This document shows, one piece after another, positions 7,353-15,216 of a stretch of DNA of 51,785 nt (within the stretch, counting starts at the first letter, position 1; the number at the start of each line of letters is the position of its first letter). A program made the translations under genes and the position numbers. The notes under the pieces are model-generated. The model was not told the DNA's origin. It saw only the letters and a program-made list of their open reading frames with translations, and did no database searches. Source of the DNA: Clostridia bacterium (GTDB taxonomy: Bacteria; Bacillota; Clostridia; Oscillospirales; CAG-272). The stretch spans positions 1 through 51,785 of the forward strand of contig JAFSWB010000022.1 in the NCBI GenBank assembly GCA_017444735.1. The letters run 5' to 3'.

Positions 7353-8195
7353 TCAATCGAACCAGGTCGCGTTGAGCTCGTCGAAGAAGCCCTCGGACTT
7401 CAGGTCGGCGAGGACCTTGTTGATGGCGTCGGCGAGAGCGGTGTTCCCCTTTGTGATACCGATACCGAACTGCTCGGGATTTTCGGTATCCTGAAAGATG
7501 ATCTTGTAGGCGTCGGGGTTCTTGGCGAGCTGAACGTTGGCGACGGTGCTGTCGCAGACGACCATCTCGACCTCACCCTGAGTGAGCTGCTGGAAGCAGG
7601 TCAGCATCTTCTCGTTTGCGGCGGCGGTGCACTTGACCGTGCCGGTGTCGACCATGTCGGAGACGATCTCATCGGTGGTCGTGCCCTTCTGGAACGCGAG
7701 AGAGTGACCGTCGATATCGTTGAGCGAGGAAGCGGTCAGATCGCTGTCCGCCTTGACGACGATCGCCTGATAGTTGTCGATATAAGGATCGGAGAGGATC
7801 ATCTGCTGCGCGCGCTCCTCGTTGATCGTGTACCCGGAAATAATGACGTCGTAGTTGACGCCGAGTCCCTCCGAAATGGTGTCGAACTTCGTGTTTATAA
7901 AGTTGATCTTGAGGCCGAGCCGCTCGCCGATCGCGTCGGCGAGGTCGACGTCGAACCCGATCGGGGTGACGCCGTCGTCGGCGAACTGCTCAAACGGAGG
8001 ATAGCCGATCTCGCTTCCGATGGAGAGCACTCCGTCGTTCAGAAGACCGTAATCGGGGGCGTCGTCCTTCGCGCCGGTATCGGAATCCGCGGCGGCGCCG
8101 GTCGAGGCGTCGTCCTTTTTACCGGAAGCGGAGCCGCAGGCGACAAACGTCATCATAAGCATCGCCGCGAGGATCAAGGCAAGAATCTTTTTCAT
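7353..8195 (-). CDS. Amino acid ABC transporter substrate-binding lipoprotein
   Basis: A 280-residue periplasmic-binding-protein type 3 family member. Residues 1-20 are a lipoprotein signal with lipobox FVAC and Cys20 as the lipidation site. A Gly/Ser/Asp-rich tether reaches ~residue 48. The binding domain then has IGSEIGYPPFEQF, IGFDVDLADAIGERLG, the TISEGL hinge region, and IGITKGNTALADAINKVL near the C-terminus. It would capture a polar or acidic amino acid outside the membrane and hand it to the permease encoded next. The start follows AAAGGACG, and a strong promoter is at 8237-8265. It is the first gene of the operon, as is usual for this transporter type. Confidence 0.95.
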   Translation of the reverse strand: MKKILALILAAMLMMTFVACGSASGKKDDASTGAAADSDTGAKDDAPDYGLLNDGVLSIGSEIGYPPFEQFADDGVTPIGFDVDLADAIGERLGLKINFINTKFDTISEGLGVNYDVIISGYTINEERAQQMILSDPYIDNYQAIVVKADSDLTASSLNDIDGHSLAFQKGTTTDEIVSDMVDTGTVKCTAAANEKMLTCFQQLTQGEVEMVVCDSTVANVQLAKNPDAYKIIFQDTENPEQFGIGITKGNTALADAINKVLADLKSEGFFDELNATWFD

Positions 8196-8236
8196 TTGAA
8201 AACGTCCTTTCTTTTTCTTGTTCGATTTACATTAGC

Positions 8237-8265
8237 ATTTTAGCGTGCAAAAGCGCGTTTGTCAA
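8237..8265 (-). promoter_or_regulatory. Putative sigma-A promoter of the amino acid transporter operon
   Basis: Minus strand: TTGACA (8260-8265), 17-base spacer, TAAAAT (8237-8242). The rest of the 8196-8451 gap is AT-rich with no other supported feature. Confidence 0.75.
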
Positions 8266-8451
8266 GAAAAAATTATAAAAATACGAAAAATCTGAAAAAA
8301 TATACATAGTTTTCCCTTTTGACGCTTCAAAATAGTTCAATATGACCGCTGAAACCGTATATTTCCGTTTTTCAATATTAAATGCGTCCCGGAACTTGGT
8401 TTTATGAATAATATGCAATATACTTCAATCCGGCGTTCGCCTGCTTTTTTC

Positions 8452-9615
8452 TTATTTATTCATCTCTTTCAGTTCTTTCTTGCGGACGTACATTCTCTGA
8501 TCCGCCCGCTCGAACACCGAGGAAAACCCGATATCCGTCCCGTCGGTATATTCCGCCATTCCGCTCGAGACGACCGGCTCGCCGATCTTCTGATTTTCCT
8601 CGATCTGCTTATCGAACGACCGGAGCAGGTCTTCCCTGTTTCTGTAGTCCTCGCCCTCGAGAAAGACGACGAACTCGTCGCCTCCGATACGAAAAACGGG
8701 ACTGTGCTTGAACTGCCGGCAGATGAGGCGGCAAGCGCTGATTATGTATTTATCCCCCGCCTCGTGACCGACGGTATCGTTTATCTGCTTCAATCCGTTC
8801 AGGTCGAAAACGATAACGCCGAATTCGACCGTTTCGCCGATCGCGAGACGCTCTTCGAGGCGGACTTTCGCCTCGCCGTACGCGTGAACGTTCCTGACGC
8901 CCGTCAGCGGGTCCGTGTACGCCATCTGTTTCGCCGTCCCGAGCTCCATTCTGCGGTGATGCCGGATATCCCGCTCGACGAACGTATGGATCAGGCACGT
9001 CGCGATGAGGCATCCGACGGCGTAAAACGGCATAAACGGGTAGATCGTCTGCAAAACGATGAAAAGAGTCATCACAAGACCGGAGATGCCGACCGTTCTG
9101 TGATTCTGTCTGTCGTTCCCCTCCGACCTCACCGCGACGAAGAGCGCGTAAGAAGAAGTCGCCAGGAACAGGATCACCTGCGATATCAGAGTGACGAAGC
9201 GCATCTGACCGGGGACGTAAATATTCTCCGGCGTGAAGTAAAACATGACCGGGACGAAGAAATTGATTATCAGGCAAACCGCCGTAAAAACGATGATCCC
9301 CCATCCCGCGGCGGAGAGGATCTTGCCGAAAGCCCTCTTTTTCCCGAGAAAAGAAACGACGTATCCCGTCCAGAAAAGGACGGAAAGAGCCATCGCCGAA
9401 AAATACAGCACGGTGTCCATATACACGGCGGGAATGATCCCCGCCTCGTATAACAGCCCCCAGAGCATATCGACGATATAGTATACCGCGACCGTGAAGA
9501 CAAAGATCTTATACTTCAGAACGGGCTTTTCGGCGTCCCTGTCCTTTCTCAGCACTTCAAAGTTTATTATAATGTGGATCACGAGCGCGAGCGCGCCGAA
9601 ACTTGAATAATACAT
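8452..9615 (-). CDS. Membrane diguanylate cyclase (GGDEF)
   Basis: About 387 residues from the ATG at 9613-9615. That start is preferred over an in-frame ATG eight codons upstream because GGAGG lies five bases before it. The N-terminal ~210 residues hold about six hydrophobic segments. The C-terminal GGDEF domain starts at YTDPLTGVRN and has the intact catalytic motif GGDEF at residues 311-315, so it should make c-di-GMP from two GTP. The RxxD inhibitory site five residues ahead of GGDEF is absent (FKHS region), so product inhibition is not expected. The gene starts 10 bases after the PHP gene ends and is probably the last gene of the SufC-led operon. The signal sensed by the membrane part is unknown. 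Confidence 0.9.
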   Translation of the reverse strand: MYYSSFGALALVIHIIINFEVLRKDRDAEKPVLKYKIFVFTVAVYYIVDMLWGLLYEAGIIPAVYMDTVLYFSAMALSVLFWTGYVVSFLGKKRAFGKILSAAGWGIIVFTAVCLIINFFVPVMFYFTPENIYVPGQMRFVTLISQVILFLATSSYALFVAVRSEGNDRQNHRTVGISGLVMTLFIVLQTIYPFMPFYAVGCLIATCLIHTFVERDIRHHRRMELGTAKQMAYTDPLTGVRNVHAYGEAKVRLEERLAIGETVEFGVIVFDLNGLKQINDTVGHEAGDKYIISACRLICRQFKHSPVFRIGGDEFVVFLEGEDYRNREDLLRSFDKQIEENQKIGEPVVSSGMAEYTDGTDIGFSSVFERADQRMYVRKKELKEMNK

Positions 9616-9625
9616 TTCGCCTCCG

Positions 9626-10489
9626 TCATTCGGCGACAATGCCGAGAAACCGTTTCAAGCCGTCGGGATACTCTCCCTCCGTGAGGACGCCGGAATCGCC
9701 GAGCGTCACCATCTTATTCTCTCCGTGGTAGTCGCTTCCGGCTGTGATCAGAAGGCCGTACCGCTCGGCGAGCGATACCATCCCGAGACTCATTTTTTTC
9801 GTAAACCCGGAGTAGAAAGCCTCTACTCCGCGGATGCCGTATCCGATCAGCTTTTTCAGGCGAGTCTCCATCTCCTCGCCGAGGATGAGCTCGTCGCCGC
9901 TCCCGTAATAAGGATGGGCGAGGACGGGGATCCCGCCCGAGCCGAGGATACCCTCGATCGCCTCGCGGGGAGCGACGTGTTCGCTCTTCACTTTAAGGCG
10001 GTCGACGTATTCGGAGATCGCCTCTTTTTTCGTCCCGGCATAGCCGTATTTGACCATGAGGTTCCCGATATGCGGTTTCCCCGGGTTGTCGAGCGAAAGA
10101 AGACGGTCGATCTCCTCGCGCGGAAACGAAAAGCCGAACTGCTCCCCGAGCATCGCGATCCGGCGGCTGACCTTGTTCATCCTTATCTCGTGCCCGCGGC
10201 GCACGACGGCGCGGATCGACTCTCCCTTGACGTCGTACCCGTAGCCGAGGATGTGGTATTTTTCGTCGCCCTCGCGGCAGGAAAACTCGACTCCGGAAAC
10301 GAACCGCGGATCGCCCTCTCCGAGAAGCGGCGGGATGATCTCCGCCGCCGTCAGCGCGTCGTGGTCGGTCACGGAGAAAACGGCAAGGTCCGCCGCCTTT
10401 ACCTTCTTCGTGATCGCCTCGGGCGAATCCGTGCCGTCGGAAACGGTGGTGTGCATATGAAGATCTATCCTCGGACAGTCGTTTTTCAT
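9626..10489 (-). CDS. PHP domain metal-dependent phosphoesterase
   Basis: A 287-residue PHP protein with the metal-binding set of the TrpH/YciV group: DLHMHTTVSDGTDSP at residues ~9-23, VTDHDAL near 40, GVEFSC near 66, HILGYG, LAHPYYGS and GSDYHGEN near the end. Relatives hydrolyse 3',5'-nucleoside bisphosphates or trim RNA 5' ends; which applies here is unknown. It lies between the geranylgeranyl reductase gene (52-base gap) and the GGDEF gene, all in one direction. The protein is cytoplasmic with no membrane segment. Confidence 0.9.
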   Translation of the reverse strand: MKNDCPRIDLHMHTTVSDGTDSPEAITKKVKAADLAVFSVTDHDALTAAEIIPPLLGEGDPRFVSGVEFSCREGDEKYHILGYGYDVKGESIRAVVRRGHEIRMNKVSRRIAMLGEQFGFSFPREEIDRLLSLDNPGKPHIGNLMVKYGYAGTKKEAISEYVDRLKVKSEHVAPREAIEGILGSGGIPVLAHPYYGSGDELILGEEMETRLKKLIGYGIRGVEAFYSGFTKKMSLGMVSLAERYGLLITAGSDYHGENKMVTLGDSGVLTEGEYPDGLKRFLGIVAE

Positions 10490-10541
10490 AAGAACCGCTT
10501 CCCTTTCATTCGCTCGTCGGGATAATTGCCGAATATGTAAA

Positions 10542-11687
10542 TCATTTCCCGTTTTTGCTTTTTTTGTAGTCGCTCTTTATTTTGAGGAGCTCGGAATACG
10601 AATAGTTGTAGTACGAGATCATATTGTCGCAGTAAAACCCGGCGAATCCGTTCCTGCCGCGGAGCTTACGGCTGAATACGCTCATACCGCCGTCGCTGAA
10701 CAAGAAATCGCGCGCCCGTTCGCCCTGACGGATCAGTCTGAGGATCGGTCCGATATTGAGGAGATATTCGCTTTTCGCGTCCCCTTTTCCGTCCCTCTCG
10801 GCGATCACGGCGTCCGCCGCCGCGGTCCCGCTCGTCAGGGCGAAGAAAATGCCCTCTCCGTAGACGGGATCGACGAGCCCGCCGGCGTCGCCGACGAGCA
10901 TAACGCCGCGCGGATTGTTCTTCTGCGGTACGGGCGATCCGTTCGGCAGGAAAGCCCCCCTGATCGCGCCGTCGCCCCGCTCGAGGCCGACCGAGCCGAT
11001 AAAATCGGCCAGTATCTCGTCGTATCTTATTTTTTTGTCCGCCGTCCCGCCGATCCCGACGCAGAGAGCGTCTCCCGACGGGAAGACCCACGCGTATCCT
11101 TTTTTCACGACGCCGAAATAAACGCAGACAGTCCTGTCCCAGTCGCCGGGGGCGGCGACGAACGTCTCGGCGCAGAACGCCATTCCCGGAGCCCGGAGGC
11201 CGAGAGCCGCTCTCGTCGGAGAGAGCGCGCCGTCGGCGGCGATGAGGTTCTTGAAAGAGACGGTCGTGCCGTCGCTGAGCGTCGCCGAGCCTTCCGCGGC
11301 GTCGATCTTATCGCACGTCGCGTTTTCGATCAGCTCGCCGCCCGCGGCGCGGAAGCGCGACGCGAGAAAAGCGTCGAATTCCTTCCTCCTCACGAGGCGC
11401 ATCGGATCGGACGTGACCGACCGCGTCAGCCTCTGTGTCCCGTGATAAAGCTCGACCGTGCCGCAGACCTCGCGAATCACGCCGCCGAGTTCGTCGGGTC
11501 CGATCCCGAGCGCCCCGACGAGCATATCGTACGTTTTCGCGGGCATGAGCCCGCCGCAGAGCTTTTCGCGCGGGAAAGCGCGCTTTTCAACGACGAGGAC
11601 CGGGACGCCCGCCGATTGCAGGCGAAGAGCGCAGGAGATCCCCGCGGGACCCGCTCCGATTATCAGCGTGTTGACGTTTCTGTCCAT
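10542..11687 (-). CDS. Geranylgeranyl reductase family FAD-dependent oxidoreductase
   Basis: About 381 residues from the ATG at 11685-11687, chosen because GGGAGGGG lies eight bases before it. It opens with the FAD dinucleotide motif IIGAGPAGISCALRL and has the family's EKRAFPREKLCGGL segment, then the second FAD-binding motif VMLVGDAGGLVDPVYGEGIFFAL near residue 280. The family reduces prenyl double bonds (archaeal lipid or chlorophyll tails, menaquinone chains) and also includes uncharacterised bacterial members. It follows the SufB-like gene by 23 bases. An FAD reductase beside an iron-sulfur assembly pair hints at a link to electron transfer or isoprenoid modification, but the substrate is unknown. 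Confidence 0.85.
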   Translation of the reverse strand: MDRNVNTLIIGAGPAGISCALRLQSAGVPVLVVEKRAFPREKLCGGLMPAKTYDMLVGALGIGPDELGGVIREVCGTVELYHGTQRLTRSVTSDPMRLVRRKEFDAFLASRFRAAGGELIENATCDKIDAAEGSATLSDGTTVSFKNLIAADGALSPTRAALGLRAPGMAFCAETFVAAPGDWDRTVCVYFGVVKKGYAWVFPSGDALCVGIGGTADKKIRYDEILADFIGSVGLERGDGAIRGAFLPNGSPVPQKNNPRGVMLVGDAGGLVDPVYGEGIFFALTSGTAAADAVIAERDGKGDAKSEYLLNIGPILRLIRQGERARDFLFSDGGMSVFSRKLRGRNGFAGFYCDNMISYYNYSYSELLKIKSDYKKSKNGK

Positions 11688-11710
11688 CTTTTTCGCCCCT
11701 CCCGGAGCCG

Positions 11711-12637
11711 TCATCTCAAAAATCCGTTTATTATCTGTTCCTCCGCTTCAGACTCGTCGAGCCCGAGCGTCATGAGCTTCATTATCTGGTCGCCGGCGAT
11801 CTTTCCTATCGCCGCCTCGTGGACGAGCGCCGCGTCGACGTTGTTCGCCTCGAGCCCCGGGACGGCGAGGATGCGCCCTCTGTCCATGATTATCGAGTCG
11901 CATTCCGTGTGACCGTGACACCGCGCGTCGCCGACGATCTTCGCGTCGAATTTCTGATACGAGTCGTCCCGCGCGACGGAGCGGGAGACGATATCAGCCG
12001 AGGAATCCTCTCCCTCGAGCTTCACGACGTACGTGCTGACCGCCGTCTGCGAGCCGTGAGTCATAAGGCGTTCGCGGACGGTGAGCTTCGCCCCCGGCGC
12101 GAGGACCGCCGTCGTGAGACGGTCGGTGTCGTCGACGCCCTTTATCTGCACCATCTCCATTTCGACGGCGCTTCCCTCTTCCTGATACACCTCGGTCCCC
12201 GGGTTGAGGATCCGTTTTCCCTTCCCGTCTCCCGAGCCGTAGTGCTTTTCGACGTATCTGACGCGCGCGCCGCGTCCGACGAAAAAGCGATGGATCCCGT
12301 CGTGCTCCGAGTCCTGATTTCCGCAGTTGTCGATGCCGCATCCCGCGACGATCAGGACGTCGGCGCCCTCGCCGACGTAAAAGTCGTTGAAAACGACCTC
12401 GTGAAGACCGGTCTTCGTGAGGACGACCGGGATGTGAACGCTCTCGTTCCTCGTCCCCGGCTTTATCCTGACCTCTATGCCGCTGACGTCGGTCTTCGGT
12501 ATTATTTCTATGTTCTCCGTCGATCGTCTGCCCGCCGATTCGCTGTTTGAGCGTATGTTGTACGCGCCCTCGGGCACTTCGTGAAGATCGGCGACCTCGG
12601 CAAGTATCCGCCTTCCTGTCTCGTCAAGGTTCAGCAT
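11711..12637 (-). CDS. SufB/SufD-type scaffold of a minimal SUF-like system (SmsB-like)
   Basis: A 308-residue SufB/D family protein: beta-helix core with GADVLIVAGCGIDNCG, VHIPVVLTKTG and the C-terminal block VPGLEANNVDAALVHEAAIGKI typical of SufBD. It is much shorter than E. coli SufB (about 495 residues), as expected for the two-gene SUF-like minimal system in which one SufB-like protein pairs with SufC. Such proteins scaffold Fe-S cluster assembly in the cytoplasm. The start overlaps the SufC-like gene end by 7 bases, indicating translational coupling. No SufS, SufU or SufD gene is nearby, which fits the minimal type. Confidence 0.9.
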   Translation of the reverse strand: MLNLDETGRRILAEVADLHEVPEGAYNIRSNSESAGRRSTENIEIIPKTDVSGIEVRIKPGTRNESVHIPVVLTKTGLHEVVFNDFYVGEGADVLIVAGCGIDNCGNQDSEHDGIHRFFVGRGARVRYVEKHYGSGDGKGKRILNPGTEVYQEEGSAVEMEMVQIKGVDDTDRLTTAVLAPGAKLTVRERLMTHGSQTAVSTYVVKLEGEDSSADIVSRSVARDDSYQKFDAKIVGDARCHGHTECDSIIMDRGRILAVPGLEANNVDAALVHEAAIGKIAGDQIMKLMTLGLDESEAEEQIINGFLR

Positions 12638-13386
12638 ACCTCCGCGCCCCCTCTCTCCTCGGCCGTTCCCGTGCAGTAATTGACGGCGGACGACGTTCCT
12701 ATCAGTTCTCCCAGAACGTCGTCTCTTTTTCCGTGACGGACGACCGCTCCGCCGCTCAGAACGACGATCTCGTCAGCCGTTTTGAGGATCCGCTCCTGAT
12801 GGGATATGACGACGATCGTGCTGTCCTTCACCGTCCCGCGGAGATTCTCGAACACTTCGATCAGATTGTTGAAGCTCCAGAGGTCGATCCCCGCCTCGGG
12901 CTCGTCGAAGATCGAAAGACGGGCGCCCCGGGCGATCACGGTCGCGATCTCGATCCGCTTCAGCTCGCCGCCGGAAAGCGACGCGTTGACCTCGCGCCCG
13001 ATGTAGTCGCGCGCGCAGAGTCCGACCGCCGAAAGATAAAGGCAGGCGTCGGAGACGGATATCTTCTTCCCGGACGCGATCCTTATAAGGTCGAGAACGT
13101 TGATACCCTTGAAGCGCACCGGCTGCTGAAACGCGAACGCGATACCGCGCCGCGCCCTCTCCGTCACGCTGAGGTCCGTTATATCCTCCCCGAGGAAAAA
13201 GATCCTCCCCGAGGTCGGCTTCTCTATTCCCGCGATCAGCCTCGCCAGCGTCGACTTGCCGCCGCCGTTCGGACCGGTTATCGCGATCAGCTTGTTCTTT
13301 TCGAAATTCAGGTTGACGCCGCGGACAATCTCTTTTTCTCCGCTCCCGTCCGTCGCAGAAAACGACAGATTTTTAAGTTCAAGCAT
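12631..13386 (-). CDS. SufC-type ABC ATPase of a minimal SUF-like system (SmsC-like)
   Basis: About 251 residues from the ATG at 13384-13386, seven bases after GGAGG. It has Walker A GPNGGGKSTLA, Q-loop FAFQQPVRFKG, signature LSGGELKRIEI, Walker B LSIFDEPEAGID and the switch HQE; the LSGGE and EAGID forms are typical of SufC. It has no transmembrane partner: SufC hydrolyses ATP in the cytosol to drive conformational change in the SufB scaffold. It is first in an operon with the SufB-like gene and the FAD reductase, with promoter at 13411-13439. Confidence 0.92.
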   Translation of the reverse strand: MLELKNLSFSATDGSGEKEIVRGVNLNFEKNKLIAITGPNGGGKSTLARLIAGIEKPTSGRIFFLGEDITDLSVTERARRGIAFAFQQPVRFKGINVLDLIRIASGKKISVSDACLYLSAVGLCARDYIGREVNASLSGGELKRIEIATVIARGARLSIFDEPEAGIDLWSFNNLIEVFENLRGTVKDSTIVVISHQERILKTADEIVVLSGGAVVRHGKRDDVLGELIGTSSAVNYCTGTAEERGGAEVC

Positions 13387-13410
13387 TGTCAGTCCTCCGT
13401 TTCTCATTAA

Positions 13411-13439
13411 AGAATAACATAAACAGTTAAATATTTCAA
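13411..13439 (-). promoter_or_regulatory. Putative sigma-A promoter of the sufC-sufB operon
   Basis: Minus strand: TTGAAA (13434-13439), 17-base spacer, TATTCT (13411-13416), about 25 bases before the SufC start codon. No IscR-like operator could be recognised. Confidence 0.6.
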
Positions 13440-13531
13440 GAGATATTACGGAAAGGAGTCGGAATACGGCGGAATTCGGCGGGTCGGCGAGGCGCGGACC
13501 TCGCGGCGTCCGGCGTTCCCTGTGTTTTTTA

Positions 13532-13676
13532 GGGTAACAGGAGCTATCCGAACCCGGTTTTGACGAGCAGATTTTCGCGCCGAGGACGCCGCCTTGCTAC
13601 CGCAAGGCAAGGACGAGAAACGAAAAGATGCCGTAAAGGCGCCGCTTCGGGCGGGTTCGGGTAACTTCTGTTACCC
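13532..13676. mobile_element. 145-bp inverted-repeat element (MITE/REP-like)
   Basis: The ends at 13532-13556 and 13652-13676 are 25-base inverted repeats that match at 22 positions, each starting GGGTAACAG from the outside. The centre has a second hairpin, GCCTTGC-TACC-GCAAGGC (13591-13608). The right arm also contains its own stem, GGGTAAC/GTTACCC. No protein-coding capacity and no clear target-site duplication were seen. Size, terminal repeats and position at a gene end resemble a miniature inverted-repeat or REP-type element. No second copy was recognised in this window, so mobility is inferred. Confidence 0.6.
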
Positions 13677-15120
13677 CAGCCAACCGATCGAGAGTCCGGG
13701 CGGCGGCGATCCCGGCGCAGGCGGCGTTCGGAAGCCCTCCCGGCGCCCTCTGCCACTGCGTCGCGAGTATCACGTTGTCGAGTCCCCTTACCTTCCCTTT
13801 CATAAAACGCGGGACCCGCCGCGAGGAAAAGGCGAAGCTCATATACGAACCCGCCCCGGCGTTCGTGTATTCGCTGTACGTCGCGGGCGTCCAGACGTCG
13901 AGCGTCTCCACCCTCCCGCGAAGGCCGGGAAAGCGCGTAAGGACGACCGAGAGCAGGGCGTCGCCGACCGCGCGTTTCACTTCCCCGTACCGCTCCCCGT
14001 TCTTTCTCTCGGCGATAAAGCGACGGCTCTCGTCCTCGTCGCAGAAGACGGTCGCCTCAATCACCGATTTCCCCGGGGGCGAAAACGACGGCTCGTGCGA
14101 GAATTCGCGCAGGATCGCCGTCCTCGCCCGCAGTCCCTCCGGCAGAGGGGCCGCGACGTCGACGATGAGGTCGCCGCGAAAAGGCGGGGGCCCGTCGAGC
14201 GAAAAGGCGGCGTGACAGCTCGAAAAGCGAAAAAGAGACGCGTCGTTGTAGCGTCTTTTCAGGGCGGCGGGCATAAACCGCCCGTCGATCAGCTTTCCGA
14301 ATACGGCGTCGGGATCGCACGCGGGAATGACGAAATCGCACGTGATACGCTCGCCGTCCGCGAGCGTGACGGAGACGGCGCGCCGCCCGTCGAGGTCGAT
14401 CTTTTTCGCTTCGGCGCCCGTCCTGAGCTCTCCGCCGGACGAGACGAATCTGTCAGCCATCCTGAGCGCCATCGCGCGCGAGGAACCGCGCGGGATCCCT
14501 CCGTTGTCCCCGCAGAAGGCGGCGAAGACAAAGATGAGACCGAGCGCGCCGAAGGACTCCGTGAGAAACTCGCGCAGAAAGCCGGAGAGAAGCGGGTCGG
14601 AAAAGCGGCGGGCAAGTTCTCCCGCGGTCATGAAATAATACGGAAAAAGGCGCGGGACCGCCGCCGCCCGCTCCCACGCGCCGCTCCTTTCGGCGTTCGA
14701 CGACCGCGATACCCCGGTGAGTGACTTCGCCGCGCGGACGGCGGCGATAAACCGATCCGTCTCCCGCGAGTCGGCGGGAGAAAGCTCCTTCATCCGCGCC
14801 GAAAGCGCCTCGGCGTCGCGGACGAGCGAGACGGACCTCCCGTCCTTCTCGTAAGTGTAAAGAAAATCGGGGAGAAAAACGCCCTCTTTTCCGAATGCGC
14901 CGAGCGATTCCCATTCCCCGTAAAGATCGGTAACGGGGTTGGTCCCCGTCAGCCAGTGGATACAGTTGTCGATATGATAACCGCCGCGGTCCCATCCGGT
15001 GAGATTGCCGCCCGGGACCGTGTGCTTTTCGATCACCGTCACCTCGTGACCGCGCTCCGCCGCCGCGATCCCCGCCGAAAGGCCGGAGACGCCGCCGCCT
15101 ATTATTACCGCTTTCGCCAT
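13597..15120 (-). CDS. Phytoene desaturase-like NAD(P)/FAD-dependent oxidoreductase
   Basis: A 507-residue protein of the amine-oxidase/phytoene desaturase superfamily. The N-terminus has the FAD motif VIIGGGVSGLSAGIAAAERGHEV, then EKHTVPGGNLTGWDRGGY. The C-terminal FAD-contact block is NVILATQWQRAPGGLPNAACAGIAAARTL. Clostridial relatives act on unknown hydrophobic substrates, so the substrate is not assigned. The last 25-26 residues (GVTEVTRTRP onward) are encoded inside the 13532-13676 inverted-repeat element, and the TAG stop lies in its central hairpin. The native end was probably near LDRLA. The ATG follows a G-rich site. It is transcribed separately from the GH3 operon, from which a terminator divides it. 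Confidence 0.85.
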   Translation of the reverse strand: MAKAVIIGGGVSGLSAGIAAAERGHEVTVIEKHTVPGGNLTGWDRGGYHIDNCIHWLTGTNPVTDLYGEWESLGAFGKEGVFLPDFLYTYEKDGRSVSLVRDAEALSARMKELSPADSRETDRFIAAVRAAKSLTGVSRSSNAERSGAWERAAAVPRLFPYYFMTAGELARRFSDPLLSGFLREFLTESFGALGLIFVFAAFCGDNGGIPRGSSRAMALRMADRFVSSGGELRTGAEAKKIDLDGRRAVSVTLADGERITCDFVIPACDPDAVFGKLIDGRFMPAALKRRYNDASLFRFSSCHAAFSLDGPPPFRGDLIVDVAAPLPEGLRARTAILREFSHEPSFSPPGKSVIEATVFCDEDESRRFIAERKNGERYGEVKRAVGDALLSVVLTRFPGLRGRVETLDVWTPATYSEYTNAGAGSYMSFAFSSRRVPRFMKGKVRGLDNVILATQWQRAPGGLPNAACAGIAAARTLDRLAGVTEVTRTRPKRRLYGIFSFLVLALR

Positions 15121-15175
15121 AAATACCCCCGCGAACGTTTTTTCTATTATTCGCCGGAAGATTACGGTTTATTCC

Positions 15176-15207
15176 CAAAGAAAAAGCCGGACCCCGCGGG
15201 GTCCGGC
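15176..15207 (-). terminator. Terminator of the pyridoxamine kinase-flavodoxin-GH3 operon
   Basis: A perfect 11-bp palindrome, GCCGGACCCCG/CGGGGTCCGGC (15186-15207), followed on the minus strand by TTTTTCTTT. It lies nine bases after the GH3 stop. Confidence 0.85.
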
Positions 15208-15216
15208 GGCGCCGTC

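Noticed and set aside
13594..14724. A 376-codon plus-strand frame opposite the phytoene desaturase-like gene
   Set aside because: It is an antisense shadow of a strongly supported FAD enzyme, and its start lies inside the inverted-repeat element.
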